Assembly: GCF_000715075.1 (NCBI RefSeq)
Contig: NC_134082.1
Coordinates: 59,111,466-59,175,465 of the forward strand
DNA: 64,000 bases
Source of the DNA: Nicotiana tabacum
Taxonomy: Eukaryota > Streptophyta > Magnoliopsida > Solanales > Solanaceae
Direction of reading: 5' to 3'
The translations under genes and the position numbers were made by a program. Below the pieces are notes generated by a model, which worked only from the letters and a program-made list of their open reading frames with translations, was not told where the DNA came from and ran no database searches. Below, piece after piece: positions 43,560-55,500 of this stretch. Numbering within the stretch: the first letter of the stretch is position 1; the number at the start of each line of letters is the position of its first letter.

Positions 43560-45650
43560 TGGAAGATTTGAGCAACATTAGAAAGGAAAACTCAGTTGAA
43601 CGGGTAGAAATCACTCAGGGTACTCATGTCTCCAAAGAAGGTGCATCCCAACTCGAGCAGAAACTGCTGAAATTTCAGGAGGAACTTGATCAAGTCCGGA
43701 ATTTGGAAAGTTTGTCGTTTTCCCTCACCACCTAGATGTCAACTTTCCTAACACTCAAAACCCCACACCTCTATAAAACATCCCGAAACCACAAAACCAT
43801 CCCGCTCCCCATCACCACTATAACACTTGCCACACTTCTAACAACACCCCGCTACTCATCCCTGAACCACTGAACTCCGCAAATGATCATCTCCACACTC
43901 ACACCCCCATCTATGTGGAAACCATGCCACGCTCCACCCAACCTGTCTCAAGCACACCCGAGTCTGATGATAAAGAATCCCTTATTAGGAACCTGGCTGT
44001 AGAACTCAAGAAGTTGACTAGCCGAGTTCAGGGTGTTGAAGGAAATAAGGGAATCAAGGGATTGAACTACGAAGACCTCTGCATACAACCAGATGTTGAA
44101 CTGCCCGAGGGGTACAAACCTCCTAAATTCGAAATGTTTGATGGTACAGGGGATCTCAGAGTCCATTTAAGGACATACTGCGACAAGTTGGTCGGAGTAG
44201 GGAAGGACGAAAAGATTCGCATGAAGCTTTTTATGAGAAGTCTGAAAGGAGATGCTCTGTCTTGGTACATTAGCCAAGACCCGAAGAAGTGGTCGAATTG
44301 GGTAAGTATGGCGTCCGATTTCATGGACAGGTTCAGGTTCAACGCGGAGAATGCGCCAGATGTGTTCTACATCCAGAACCTAAAGAAGAAACCCACAGAA
44401 ACTTTCCGCGAGTAGGCCACTTGTTGGAGATCAGAGGCTGCTAAGGTCAAACCGGCTTTAGAAGAAGAACAAATGAATAGGTTTTTCGTCCGAGCTCAAG
44501 ACCTACAGTACTACGAAAAGTTGATGCTGATTGAAAGCCAGAAATTTTCTGACATCTCAAGCTGGGGTAAAGGATCGAGGAAGGTATCAAAAGTGGCATA
44601 GTCACAAACCTTGAAGTTTTGCATGCTACCAACAAGGCTCTACAGTCTGGTGGCACGTCCAAGAAAAGGGACGTAAGTGTCGTGATAGTTGTATAGAGAA
44701 CAAAATCTCCAATCAAATACTGAACCTACCCAATACCTCCACTCACATATCAACCTACCCCAAATTACCAAGCACCCTCGCCCTCTTACCAAGCTCCACC
44801 ACCTACTTACCAATCACCTCCACCACCCACATATCAACCTACTTCTCCCAAATACTCACAACCCGCACACGTCTACCACGCCTATAACACCCAACAAGCC
44901 CACTATCAATCACCTCCCTCTAGCCAAAACTTTCCTAGACCCCGACCAAATTTCGACTGCAGACCTCCCAAATAGTATACCACCATTGACGAACCAATTG
45001 ACCAGCTATATGAAAGGCTCAAAGCTGCTGGTTATGTCACTATTATCCTTTCCATAACCCCCGAAAACCCCTCCCAATGGGTCAACCCAAACAAAACTTG
45101 TGTATACCATTCCGGCATGAAAGGGCATACCATTGATGAGTGCCGCTCTCTGAAGGATAAGATCCAAGCTTTGATTGACAACAAGATCATTGTGGCAAAA
45201 GAGCCTGCTCCGAACGTCCGCAGCAACCCTCTACCAGACCACAAGGTTGGAGGCGTTCACATGATTGAGACAGAGGATGATTGGGACCCCAAAGGATCGA
45301 TCGGATTAATCGTAGAGGGTGACGAGCCAAAGAAATCAACAGTCACCCTTAACCCGATTGTGGTCCAGATTCAGCCTTCTAGGGACGCCGAGGTGAATAT
45401 GTTTGTACCACTTGAGTTTGAAGCACCACCCCCTGCAAAGATGCCAACACCAATTGAGGTCGAGTTTGGTTCCCCAAAGGCACTTGTACCATTTGAGGTT
45501 GCTGTATTACCTTCTAAAGCAAGGGTGCCCATTCTGGTAGCAATGATAGCCATAACACCGTTCCACACAAAAGCCATACCATGGGATTACATAGCCGAGG
45601 CAAGATGGAAAGGGAAAACCAAGTTTGGAGAAGCAGTTGCGGCATAGGGT
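43560..45650 (+). pseudogene. Ogre gag
   Basis: It probably starts at the ATG near 43560 (MEDLSNIRKEN), in a frame ending at TAG 43735. The capsid region lies at 43915-44415 with PPKFEMFDGTGDLRVHLRTY, MKLFMRSLKGDALSWYISQD and a TAG at 44413. The rest continues in other frames: EEEQMNRFFVRAQDLQYYE, a Pro/Thr/Tyr-rich linker (44690-45000), then 45117-45647 with CVYHSGMKGHTIDECRSLKD, a zinc-knuckle-like motif. There are several stops and at least two frameshifts. The unrepaired gag could not form a capsid. Confidence 0.8.
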
Positions 45651-45866
45651 ATGATAAGGACTGGCAGGGTTTATACTCCAGAACACTTGGCTGAGTCGAG
45701 TAAGTAGACATCTGGATGGCCAGCCATCACTGAAGCTGGACCTGACGACCTCTGTAAGAAGATACAGGCCAAAGATTATTCAGTCATTGATCAGTTGAAC
45801 AAAACGCCAGCCTAGATCTCTATATTAGCTCTGCTACAAAGCTCTGACGCACATAAGAATGCCTTA

Positions 45867-46670
45867 TTGAAGGTGCTGAGTGAGGTGCATGTACCAAGCA
45901 ACATCACTGAAGGAGAAATGGAAAATATGGTGGGACAGGTATTGGAGAGTCACAAAATCACTTTTTATGAAGATGAGTTGCCACCAGAAGGGCTGAGCCA
46001 AAACAAGGCGTTGCACATCACCGTACAATGCGAGGATTATTTTATCACCAGGGTCATGATCGATGGAGGGTCCAGCCTCAATATTTGTCCACTGGTAACA
46101 CTCAGAACATTAGGAAAAGGGTTGCATGAGATCAAAGACGAGGCCATTAACATCAAAGCCTTTGACGGTTCCCAAAGGTCCACTATTGGGGAAATCAGCC
46201 TGTGTTTACAGATGGGGCCTACTTGGTTTGATGTCAACTTTCAAGTAATAGATGTGTCGGCATCTTACAACTTGCTCGTGGGAAGACCATGGATTCATGT
46301 CGCTGGAGCTGTAGCATCAACCCTACATCAGGCAGTGAAATTTGAGTGGAATCACCAAGAGGTGATCATCCACGGTGATGGTAGCAATCCCATATACAGT
46401 CGCCAGACCATCCCAGCGATCGGAGGAAGAAAGAAGATAGGCGGAGAAACCTATCACCATATCGAGCGAGTCAATGCCGTTGACAAGGATAAATGGTGGG
46501 ACAACAAAATCGAAAGCATATTGAACTGGTGCAGATATGATCCAGGCAAGGGACTTGGCAAGAACCTACAAGGGATTGCTAAGCCTGTCAAGCTGAAGAA
46601 ATATGGTACCACCTTCGGTCTGGGATACAAGTACACCTGGAAAGAGTTTAATGAATGGTCGCCGCCATGA
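45867..46670 (+). pseudogene. Ogre protease with G-patch-like C-terminus
   Basis: A 267-residue open frame. The retropepsin active site is VMIDGGSSLNICPL (D-G-G-S in place of the usual D-S/T-G-x; D-G-G is common in this family). The second conserved block is YNLLVGRPWIHVAGAVASTL. After it comes a glycine-rich segment WCRYDPGKGLGKNLQGIAKP and KKYGTTFGLGYKYTWK, which resembles a G-patch. Sequence of the same frame before the ATG, with stops near 45704 and 45813, links it to gag. The downstream TGA at 46668 and the following region (46671-46927) still resemble coding sequence. The protease itself shows no obvious internal break. Confidence 0.8.
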
Positions 46671-46927
46671 CGTGGGCCTTATTATCCACTAGAGCACCTG
46701 ATACCTCACTTGGAGCAGATTTTCCAGCCAGCTGATGTTATATATGGGTCAAAAGAAGAGGAAGCACTGGTAGCGATGCGGGATTTGTTTTTGGAAGAGG
46801 ATGACATAGATTGTTATGTCATTTTCGAGGAGGAGGGGGAGGAAGGACCTTCCATACAAGTCGTGAGCCGAGGAGCGTGCCTCAACAATTGGTCCATCAG
46901 AACTACCAGAGCCCGGAAAGCCTCGGG

Positions 46928-47110
46928 GTAGCAAGGCTGAACAAGCATCATGCACTATTTTTCATTTTTTTACTAGTTGACTTTCCTTTTGCCTTTTAAT
47001 TTCACAATAAGATCTTCAATGTTCAAAACAGTTATGGAATTTTTCAAAGCATTTCGATTTTTCTTATGAATCTTACTCTTATTACTTTCTCTCATTTACT
47101 TTATTTACAG
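46928..47110 (+). other. Candidate intron between Ogre protease and RT
   Basis: GTAGCA at 46928 and TTTATTTACAG ending at 47110 bound a 183-base, T-rich, stop-containing segment. Its length is a multiple of 3, and joining across it keeps the frame used by both flanks. Ogre elements are known to have a spliced intron in this position. The 5' splice site is weak, so this is a prediction. Confidence 0.5.
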
Positions 47111-48119
47111 TATTACTATTACTTATCTTGATGAACCAACGACTGTGACATGTAACGAGACAACGCGACAAACAGACTCAGAGGAAGATGATATACCAGA
47201 AGAGGTTGTTAAAGAGGTTGAGGATTTTGAGAACAGACCTAAGTCCAACCTGGACGAGACCGAGATTGTTAACTTGGGAGATGCAGAAAATGTCAAAGAA
47301 ACTCGGATCAGCGTTCATTTGTCACCGAAAAAAAAGGAAAAATACACAGAATTTCTAAAGGAATATAAGGACATATTCGCCTAGTCATATGATGACATGA
47401 CTGGCTTGAGTATAGCTATTATGGCGCACAAGCTGCCAACTGATCCGACATGCCCACCGGTAAAGCAGAAACTCAGGAAGTTCAAGCCTGACATGAGTTT
47501 GAAAATCAAGGAAGAAGTCACCAAGCAAGTCAAAGCTAAGGTTCTCAGAATAGTAGAGTATCCAACATGGTTAGCCAACATCGTGCCAGTACTAAAGAAG
47601 GACGAGAAGGTTAGAGTCTGTGTCGACTACCAGAACCTCAACTGAGCTAGTCCCAAAGACGACTTCCCCTTGCCAAACATACACATTCTAATTGACAATT
47701 ACGCCAAGCACGAGCTGCAGTCGTTTGTTGATTGTTTTGCTGGGTATCATCAGATCTAGATGGATGAAGAAGATGTTGAGAAAACGGCCTTCATTACGCC
47801 GTGGGGAATGTGTTGTTACAAGATGATGCCGTTTGGATTAAAGAATGCTGGGGCCACCTACATGAGGGCCATGACTACCATTTTCCATGATATGATACAT
47901 AAGGAGATCGAGGTATATGTAGATGACGTCATCATCAAGTCCAAGAAAGCCGCTGATCACATGGAAGATTTGAGGAAGTTCTTCAATAGAATAAGAAGGT
48001 ACAGTTTTAAGCTGAATCCTGCAAAATGTGCATTCAGAGTTCCTGCCGGAAAACTACTTGGGTTCATTGTGAGTCGCCGAGGAATAGAACTGGATCTGTC
48101 AAAGGTCAAAGCCATTTAA
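47111..48119 (+). pseudogene. Ogre reverse transcriptase
   Basis: One continuous frame (codon starts at multiples of 3) carries an acidic linker, then GLSIAIMAHKLPTDPTCPPV, EYPTWLANIVPVLKKDEKVR, MMPFGLKNAGATYMRAM and the catalytic IEVYVDDVIIKSKKA, with both Asp intact. KLLGFIVSRRGIELD follows. Stops at 47382 (TAG), 47643 (TGA), 47757 (TAG) and 48117 (TAA) break it, with no frameshift visible. The domain would copy the element's RNA. Confidence 0.85.
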
Positions 48120-49166
48120 GAGTTGCCACCGCCAAAGAACAAGAAGGACGTAATGATTTTCTTGGGAAGACTCAACTACATCAGCCGGTTCATAGGTCAA
48201 TCTACCATCATCTGTGAGCCAATCTTTAAGATATTGAAGAAGGACGCCGCTGCCAAATGGACTAATAACTGTCAAAAAGCCTTCGACAAAATCAAGGAGT
48301 ACTTATCCATACCGCCAGTCTTGGTCCCGCCTGAGCCGGGCAGACCTCTATTGCTCTACCTTGCAGTATTGGATGGAGCATTCGGTTGTGTTCTGGGACA
48401 ACATGATGAAATGGGAAGAAAGGAGCAGGCCATCTATTATCTCAGCAAGAAGTTCACCCCATACGAGGCCCGGTATTCTCTGTTGGAACGCACCTGTTGT
48501 GCTCTGACTTGGGTAGCTCAGAAGTTAAGGCACTATTTCTGTGCCCATACTACGTATCTCATATCAAGGATGGATCCGTTGAAGTACATCTTTCAAAAGC
48601 CCATTTCCACTGGCAAGCTAGCCAAGTGGCAAATCCTACTGAGTGAATTCCACATTGTCTACATGACTCATAAAGCGATCAAGGGACAGGCTTTGGCAGA
48701 TCATCTTGCCAAGAATCCCGTGGACAGAGAATACGAATCCTTAAGGACGTATTTTCCTGACGAGGAGGTATCCTTCATAGGAGAAGACATTGCAGAATCC
48801 TATGATGGTTGGAGAATATTTTTCGACGGAGCAGCAAATTTCAAAGGAGTTGGCATTGGAGCAGTTCTAGTATCATAAACCGGTCAGCATTATCCAGTGT
48901 TCGCCAAACTCAGATTCCTGTGCACCAACAACATGGCCGAGTACGAAGCTTGCATCTTGGGACTCAAGATGGCCATTGACATGAACATACAGGAGTTTCT
49001 AGTAATCGGGGATTCAGACTTGCTTATACATCATGTCCGAGAAGAATGGGTAACCAAGAACTCCAAGATACTCCTTTATCTGTATCATGTACAGGAGTTG
49101 AGAAAGAGATTCACAAAGACAGAATTTTAGCAAGTTCCCAGAGTCCAGAATGAGTTTGTCGATGCA
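48120..49166 (+). pseudogene. Ogre RNase H and second (archaeal-type) RNase H
   Basis: In the same frame as RT. First RNase H and connection: FLGRLNYISRFIGQ, LLLYLAVLDGAFGCVLGQHD, KFTPYEARYSLLERTCCAL and LAKWQILLSEFHIVYMTHKA. Second RNase H: WRIFFDGAANFKGVGIGAVL, CTNNMAEYEACILGLKMAID and GDSDLLIHHVREEW, with the Asp, Glu and Asp in place. A duplicate RNase H identifies the Tat/Ogre lineage. Stops at 48876 and 49128. Confidence 0.85.
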
Positions 49167-50560
49167 TTGGCTACCATGTCCTCTATGATACAACATCTAG
49201 ATAAGAACTTCATTGATCCTATTCTGGTGAAGATTCATGATCAGCTAGCCTACTGTGCTCATGTCAAGGAAGAAGCGGACGGAAAACCTTGGTTTCATGA
49301 TATCAAGGAATACCTGGCAAAAGGAGAATATCCAGAGCTTGCCAACACCACTCAGAAGTGCACACTTCGGAGGTTATCTAATAATTTCTTCCACAGCGGA
49401 GGAATCCTGTATAGGAAGACTCCTGATTTGGGATTTCTAAGGTGTATCAACGCAAGGGAAACATCTAGGATACTAGAGGAAATCCATGATGGGACCTGCG
49501 GTCCACATATGAACGGTTTTGTCTTAGCCAAGAAGATACTCCAAGCTAGTTATTTTTGGATGACTATGGAAAAGGACTGCGTCCAGTATGTCCGAAAGTG
49601 CCATCGCTGTCAGATACATGCAGATATGATAAAGGTACCCTTAAATGAGCTTAGTGCAACAAGATCGCCATGGCCGTTCGCCGCTTAGGGAATGGATGTC
49701 ATCAGACCTATCAAGCCCACCGCATCAAACGGGCACAGGTTCATTCTAGTGGCAATTTATTATTTCACCAAATGGGTTGAAGCAGCATCATACAAAGTAG
49801 TGACTAAGAAAGTTGTGGCAGACTTTGTCCGTGACCACATCATTTGTCGATTCGGGATCCCAGAATCAATCATTACTGATAATGGTTCCAATCTCAACAG
49901 TGACTTGATGAAGGCCATGTGTGAAACCTTCAAGATCAAACACAAGAATTCTACAACTTACAGACCTCAGATGAATGGAGCCGTAGAAGTTGCCAACAAG
50001 AATATCTAGAAGATACTAAGAAAAATGATAGAGAAGCATAAGCAGTGGCACGAGAAGCTCTCATTTGCTTTATTGGGATACCGCACCACAGTCCGCACAT
50101 CAACTGGTGCAATTCCCTACATGTTGGTATATGGTACAGAAGCAGTCATACTCGCTGAGATAGAAATTCCTTCCTTAAGGATCATACAGCAAGCAGAGCT
50201 CGACGACGCAGAATGGGTGAAGAGTCATTACGAGCAACTAGCTCTTATAGACGGAAAGAGAATGAATGCAGTTTTCCACGGTTAGATCTATCAAAACAGA
50301 ATGTCCAGTCAACAAAAGAGTCAAGCCGAGACAATTCGCACTGGGGTAGCTGGTGTTAAAGAAAATTTTTCCGCGCCAAAGGGAAATTCTCTCCCAACTG
50401 GCAGGGTTCGTACATGGTTCACCGGGTTCTAACAGGAGGAGCCCTCATACTTGTAGAAATGGATGGAGAAGTTTGGCCAAAGCCGATCAATTCAGACGCA
50501 GTCAAGCGATACTATGTGTAACCGTTATGCTTCCTTTTATGATTTAATTTGAACTAAGCC
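49167..50560 (+). pseudogene. Ogre integrase
   Basis: Still in the same frame: EIHDGTCGPHMNGFVLAKKI with CVQYVRKCHRCQIHAD (HHCC zinc-binding), then the catalytic core GMDVIRPIKPTASNGHRFIL with its first Asp, ICRFGIPESIITDNGSNLNS with its second Asp, and NSTTYRPQMNGAVEVANKNI with the Glu. DKWHEKLSF-type and GAIPYMLVYGTEAVIL blocks follow. Stops at 49686, 50007 and 50283. The C-terminal portion after 50285 continues in a shifted frame and fades by ~50560. Confidence 0.85.
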
Positions 50561-52561
50561 TGACCTGATTCCCGTTTAAGGGGGGACACATAGGCAGCCC
50601 TATGGGTTCGGTCACAATTCAATAAAATTTCCATTTTTCCCACTATTGGAAACTGGGGCAGAATTTTGTCGAGGACCCTCAAAATTCCAAAGTCGATTCC
50701 AGCCATTTATTATTAACAGTCGTCAGGAGCAGCAGCCGGGCAAACTGGGGCAGAATTTTGAGGAGGACCCTCAAAATTCCGGAGCAAGCAAAGTTGCAAT
50801 GTTTTGAACCACGTCGCAGTCGTCGGTTCATCTAAAGAAAATTATTCTTAATTATGTACTTATATTATGCTTTTACTAAATCATGCATGTCTGTTACCCA
50901 AAATTGCTTTGTTTAGCAATGATACCCCAATGATACGCATAGTATCACCGAAACAGAGTCGAGCGGGTCAAGCACAGTCAGTAGGGATACGAACTAACCT
51001 TTCCCCTTTACAAAACTCACGATTTTTCTTTGGATGCAGGTACCTGAGTTGGAAAATCATCGAATATACTATACACTCATACTGATCAGGAATACAACTC
51101 TCAGAACCGTCATCTACTCATAGTTGTTATACGCACACATTATCCCCAGCAGCCACAATATCAAAATCAGATATCAGCTAAGAAAACTCTACTGCCACCC
51201 GCCTTTTATTTCCTGCATAAGGCTACCATTCTGCCTTCCGACACTAAGCTTTGTCTCCATCTGTATTCTTTGCATTGCATAAGGCTACCATTCTGCCTTC
51301 CGAGACTAAGCATTGTCTCCATCTGCATTCTTTGCATTGCATGAGGCTACCATTCTGCCTTCCGAGGTTAAGCTCTACCTCCATCTGCATTTCGCCGCAT
51401 TGCATAAGGCTACCATTCTGCCTTCCGAGACTAAGCTCTGTCTCCATCTGCATTCTTCGCATTGCATAAGGCTACCATTCTACCTTCCGAGGTTAAGCTC
51501 TACCTTCATCTGCATTTCGCTGCATCGCATAAGGCTACCATTCTGCCTTTCGAGACTAAGCCCTGTCTCCACCTGCATGGCTAAAGTATCGCACTTCATT
51601 TATGTCTCGCATGGCTGAAAGATCGCCACCTTTATCTACATCTTGCACGGCTGAAATATTGCCACTTTTATTTTTCTTACATGGCTGAAATATCGCCACT
51701 TTCTATCTTGCATCGGCTGAAATACCGCCACCTCGTTTACATTTTTTGCATGGCTGAAATATCGCCACTTTCTATTTACATCTTGCATCGGCTGAAATAC
51801 CGCCACCACATTTACATTTTTGTATGGATGAAATATCGCCACTTTCTATTTACATCTTGCATCGGCTGAAATACCGCCACCGCATTTACATTTTTGCATT
51901 GGCTGAAAGATCGCCTCCTTCTGCATCTCATGGGCTGAAATATTGCCAAATTGTCTGAAGGCATCATTGTTCGGAGGCACCATTTTCATAGCCCGAAAAC
52001 GCCATGTCATGGCTTGAGGACCCCATTTTATCTTTTGCATATCATTATTCAAAGACATCATAGCTCGGAGGCACCATCTTCATATCCCCAAAGCATCATT
52101 TCATGGCCTACGAATCCTTTATTATACGCTTCATGGCTCAGGACGTCATGGCCTGAGGACATCATCTTAACCGTCCAAAGATAGCATTCATGGTCCAACA
52201 GAACTTGCATCACGTTTAAAATTATGCACAATATATGTTCATATTGCTCATTTGCAGGTAAACCGGCTAGAAACGGTCATCTCAGCAAGAGCGATCCCAC
52301 TCCAGTTCCCGCAGCCCGGATTAGACCTTAACTATCCTTCCTGACCTGAATACCGCATCTGTTCTTGTAAAACCTCCGTCAGCATATTCCGCCGATAGAT
52401 CCTGAACTACATATGGCATGATTCATGTAAGACCAGGGATATATAGGCAACTCACGAACCAGAGCACGGTCAAATTCTTCGAACCATCTCGTTCGGTCAA
52501 AATTGGTCATCATATCTTTACCTGACAACTCTTTCATCCTTCCCGGGTAAAGAGGGGCAGC
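50561..52561 (+). mobile_element. Ogre 3' UTR
   Basis: This 2-kb non-coding stretch between integrase and the 3' LTR contains two copies of an AATTTTG...GAGGACCCTCAAAATTCC block near 50662 and 50752, the tandem repeats at 51213-51900, and degenerate ATCATTTCATGGC-type repeats at 51950-52200. It ends in a purine tract AAAGAGGGGCAGC before the LTR. Several ORFs here arise only from repeat units whose length is a multiple of three. Confidence 0.75.
51213..51900 (+). repeat. Tandem repeats in the Ogre 3' UTR
   Basis: About six units of 62-63 bp (51213-51579) begin GCATAAGGCTACCATTCTGC and alternate between an ...GAGACTAAGC... type and a ...GAGGTTAAGC... type. Roughly ten shorter units follow (51579-51900) with the core GGCTGAAATATCGCCAC and CATCGGCTGAAATACCGCCA. 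This is typical of Ogre 3' UTRs, which can seed satellite DNA. Confidence 0.85.
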
Positions 52562-55500
52562 TGTTGATACCCAATTTTTTCTATATATATTTTTCCTATA
52601 CAAAATACTTTCAAAATAATATATGTACGCATATATAAGCATGCCCAAGTGTTTTTGTATTTTTTCTAATTTTTAAAGATTTTTTTAATCAATTTGTTGC
52701 TCATTTTAGTAGTATAAAAATCAATAATTATTCTCAAAATTATCATTTTGGTAGATAATTTGTTTATTTCCCAAATTTATACCAAAATATAGTTAAAGTA
52801 ACTTTTATATATTTTTACAAATTTATTTGGTATTTTTAAAGCTAAATTGCATATAATTGCAATTCTAGCCTACTTTAAGATTTAATAGCATTTTTATAAT
52901 TATAAAATTGGTTCCAACATTTTTAAATCAATATTTATATATTATTAACTGATCCAGTACTCTTAATTTACTTTCAAAATCATTTGACTATTTTTATAAA
53001 ATAAAAAGGGAAAAACTGGCTATTTAAAACCTGACCCATTTTTATTTCAATCATAGCCAAATTGACCCCCCCTAATTGACCCAATTTTGAAACCCAATTG
53101 GACCGGCCCAATTCTAATCTAACCCGACCCCCGAACCAACCAATTAACCCCCCGGCCCTTTCTTTCAATCCAGGCTGTTGATCATTTAGATCATCGACCA
53201 CGATTACCCCTTACCTTTTTTAATTCACTAACCCTACCCTAATCCCATCATTTCCATCTCTCAACCGCCTTTGAATACTCTCCATCTCTCAAACTCTCTC
53301 GAAGGTTCCTGAAACCCTAGCCTCTCTCACCCCTCTTCAACCGCAATCTCACAGGGACCCATGGCTTCTCAGGCCATGGATGGCCTGTAATCACCCTCCT
53401 CCACCATTAAACCCGTGTTCGAAGTTTTGAGGTCCGACCTCGATGGTATCCCTTCAGATCTCTACAGATCCAAGGTTCTATGGCCTCTCCGGCCTAGCTC
53501 CGGCATATTCAAGCATCAGAAGCCTATTTCTGACCTCTCCGACTCAAGATCAGACCTTCTTCCAAGCCTTTATCATTTCTAGGGTTTCTCTGAAACCCTA
53601 AGCTATTCGAGGTTTTTCTCTGGTTGTTTTCATATATCTATGCTATGTTTGTGCTCTACTTGAGTTCTTAAACGTTTTCCCTAATTTTCTTTTAAAAATT
53701 ACTTCTGTTCGATTTAGGGTCTCTGAAAAGGTTTTAAAATGTTTTCTGACTCCTCTTCTTCTTCTCTTTGTGTGAATCTATCTATGCTATGTTTTTATGT
53801 TCTCTTTTCTACCTCGCATGTCCTTCTCTTGTGTTCTTATGCTTGCCTTATTTCGCATGTCCATCTATTGTGCTCTGTTTTCATCTATTGGTTTCTATAT
53901 CATGCTTTCACATGTTTATCTTATGTGTTCGTTTACCCCTATGTTCCTTTATTGTATTTTCTACTAAGCTTTTAGGTCTTTAGTTGCCTTCTTCTGGATT
54001 TTGTTTGAGTTCTTTGTTAAACATGTTTCCTCTATTGTTCTCTTAAGTGCTATACTATCTCGTTTTTCTTCTAAAACTTGTTTAAGTTCCAAGCTTTCTT
54101 AAAACATGTTCTTTATGCTTCAAATCAGTTCTTCATTCTATTTGCCTTGAACCTGCTATTTTTTATGTTTGTTTTCACATGAATCCCTGAAAGAGACCTC
54201 TAAGCCTATTTCAGTATTTGTCTTCTCTTCTCTATATCTAACTCGAGTTGAAAACCCTGGGATTTGGGGGGGTTTTGGCGACTTTGATCTTGTGTTTTGG
54301 ACTAGGGTTCTATTTGGGACCCTGGACATTCTCAAACACATTCTGAGTCTATGTACTGGATTTGAGCCTCTTTGTTATGACCCGGAACTCTTCTATACTA
54401 GGCTTTTTCGCATGATAGTTCTTTCTTGTTCGATATGTCTGTATGCTTTATATATGAGGAATTTTGCCTTCAAAAGGTTTTGTCAACTTGTGATTGATTC
54501 GGAATTCCTCTTAATAAGGTTTGATTGATTGTTACTAATTTTCCTTAAGTAAAACCCTTTACTCATTTTCCTGACTTGGTTCATTCAAACAAAGCGTGCA
54601 ATTTTGATTTTACTGGCTGTTGAGTGATCGCCTTTCCTTATTTGCACAAACCATGTACCACTGGACTTTTGCCTTAAATAACTTCTGTGTATTTACCCTT
54701 CTTGTGCTACTTTGGAAAAGATTTTGATCAAACCCTTTCCTTAATTATCTTGCCCGTTTGAAATCAGAATCCCTAATTGAAGGGAGACCTTATGTGATTG
54801 ATTTCGAAACTATTGTCTTACCTTTTCTTACTTTCTTTATGCACTATAAAGGACACGACCCTTCTGCACTTTTACACATTTCCAATTCAATACTCTTTAA
54901 GACCTTGAGTTCAATACTCTGACAACACTTATTGAACACTTTTAATTTCAATACTCCTACATTCTCAATTCAACACTCTACTCTCTTCTTAAATCTTCTG
55001 GCTGTGTGTTTGCGATTTGCCTGTTTTAACTTCTGCATTTTTCATATAAAAATCATGTTTACAAGTCCTGCACTTCTGCGTTTTTCATATAGAAACCATG
55101 CCTACAGGTTCTGCATTTCATATAGAAATCCTGTCTATAGGTTCTACATTTCATACGTAGATACCATGTCTATAGCCTCTGCATTTCTTACATAGATACC
55201 ATGTCTATAGCTTTTGCATTTCATACATAGAGACTATGCCTATAGGTTTCTGCGTTTCTGCCTATCACATAGAGAACATGTCTATAGAGTTTCCTGAATT
55301 CTGCATATGCATCTATCACTAGGCAAACACATTTATAGGCTTAAATAATAAAAATCAGCATTTTAAACACCATGCCTATAGGATTTCTACATTTTCGTAA
55401 AGGTTAAACTCAATAACGCTTAGAAAGCATGTCTATAGGAGTAACCAACTGATTTGAATCATTTACAAGTCTAAAATCAGTAGTAACATGACTCAATGCC

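Noticed and set aside
51213..51900. CRISPR-like regular repeats
   Set aside because: Direct tandem units without unique spacers, in a plant retrotransposon 3' UTR; these are ordinary tandem repeats.
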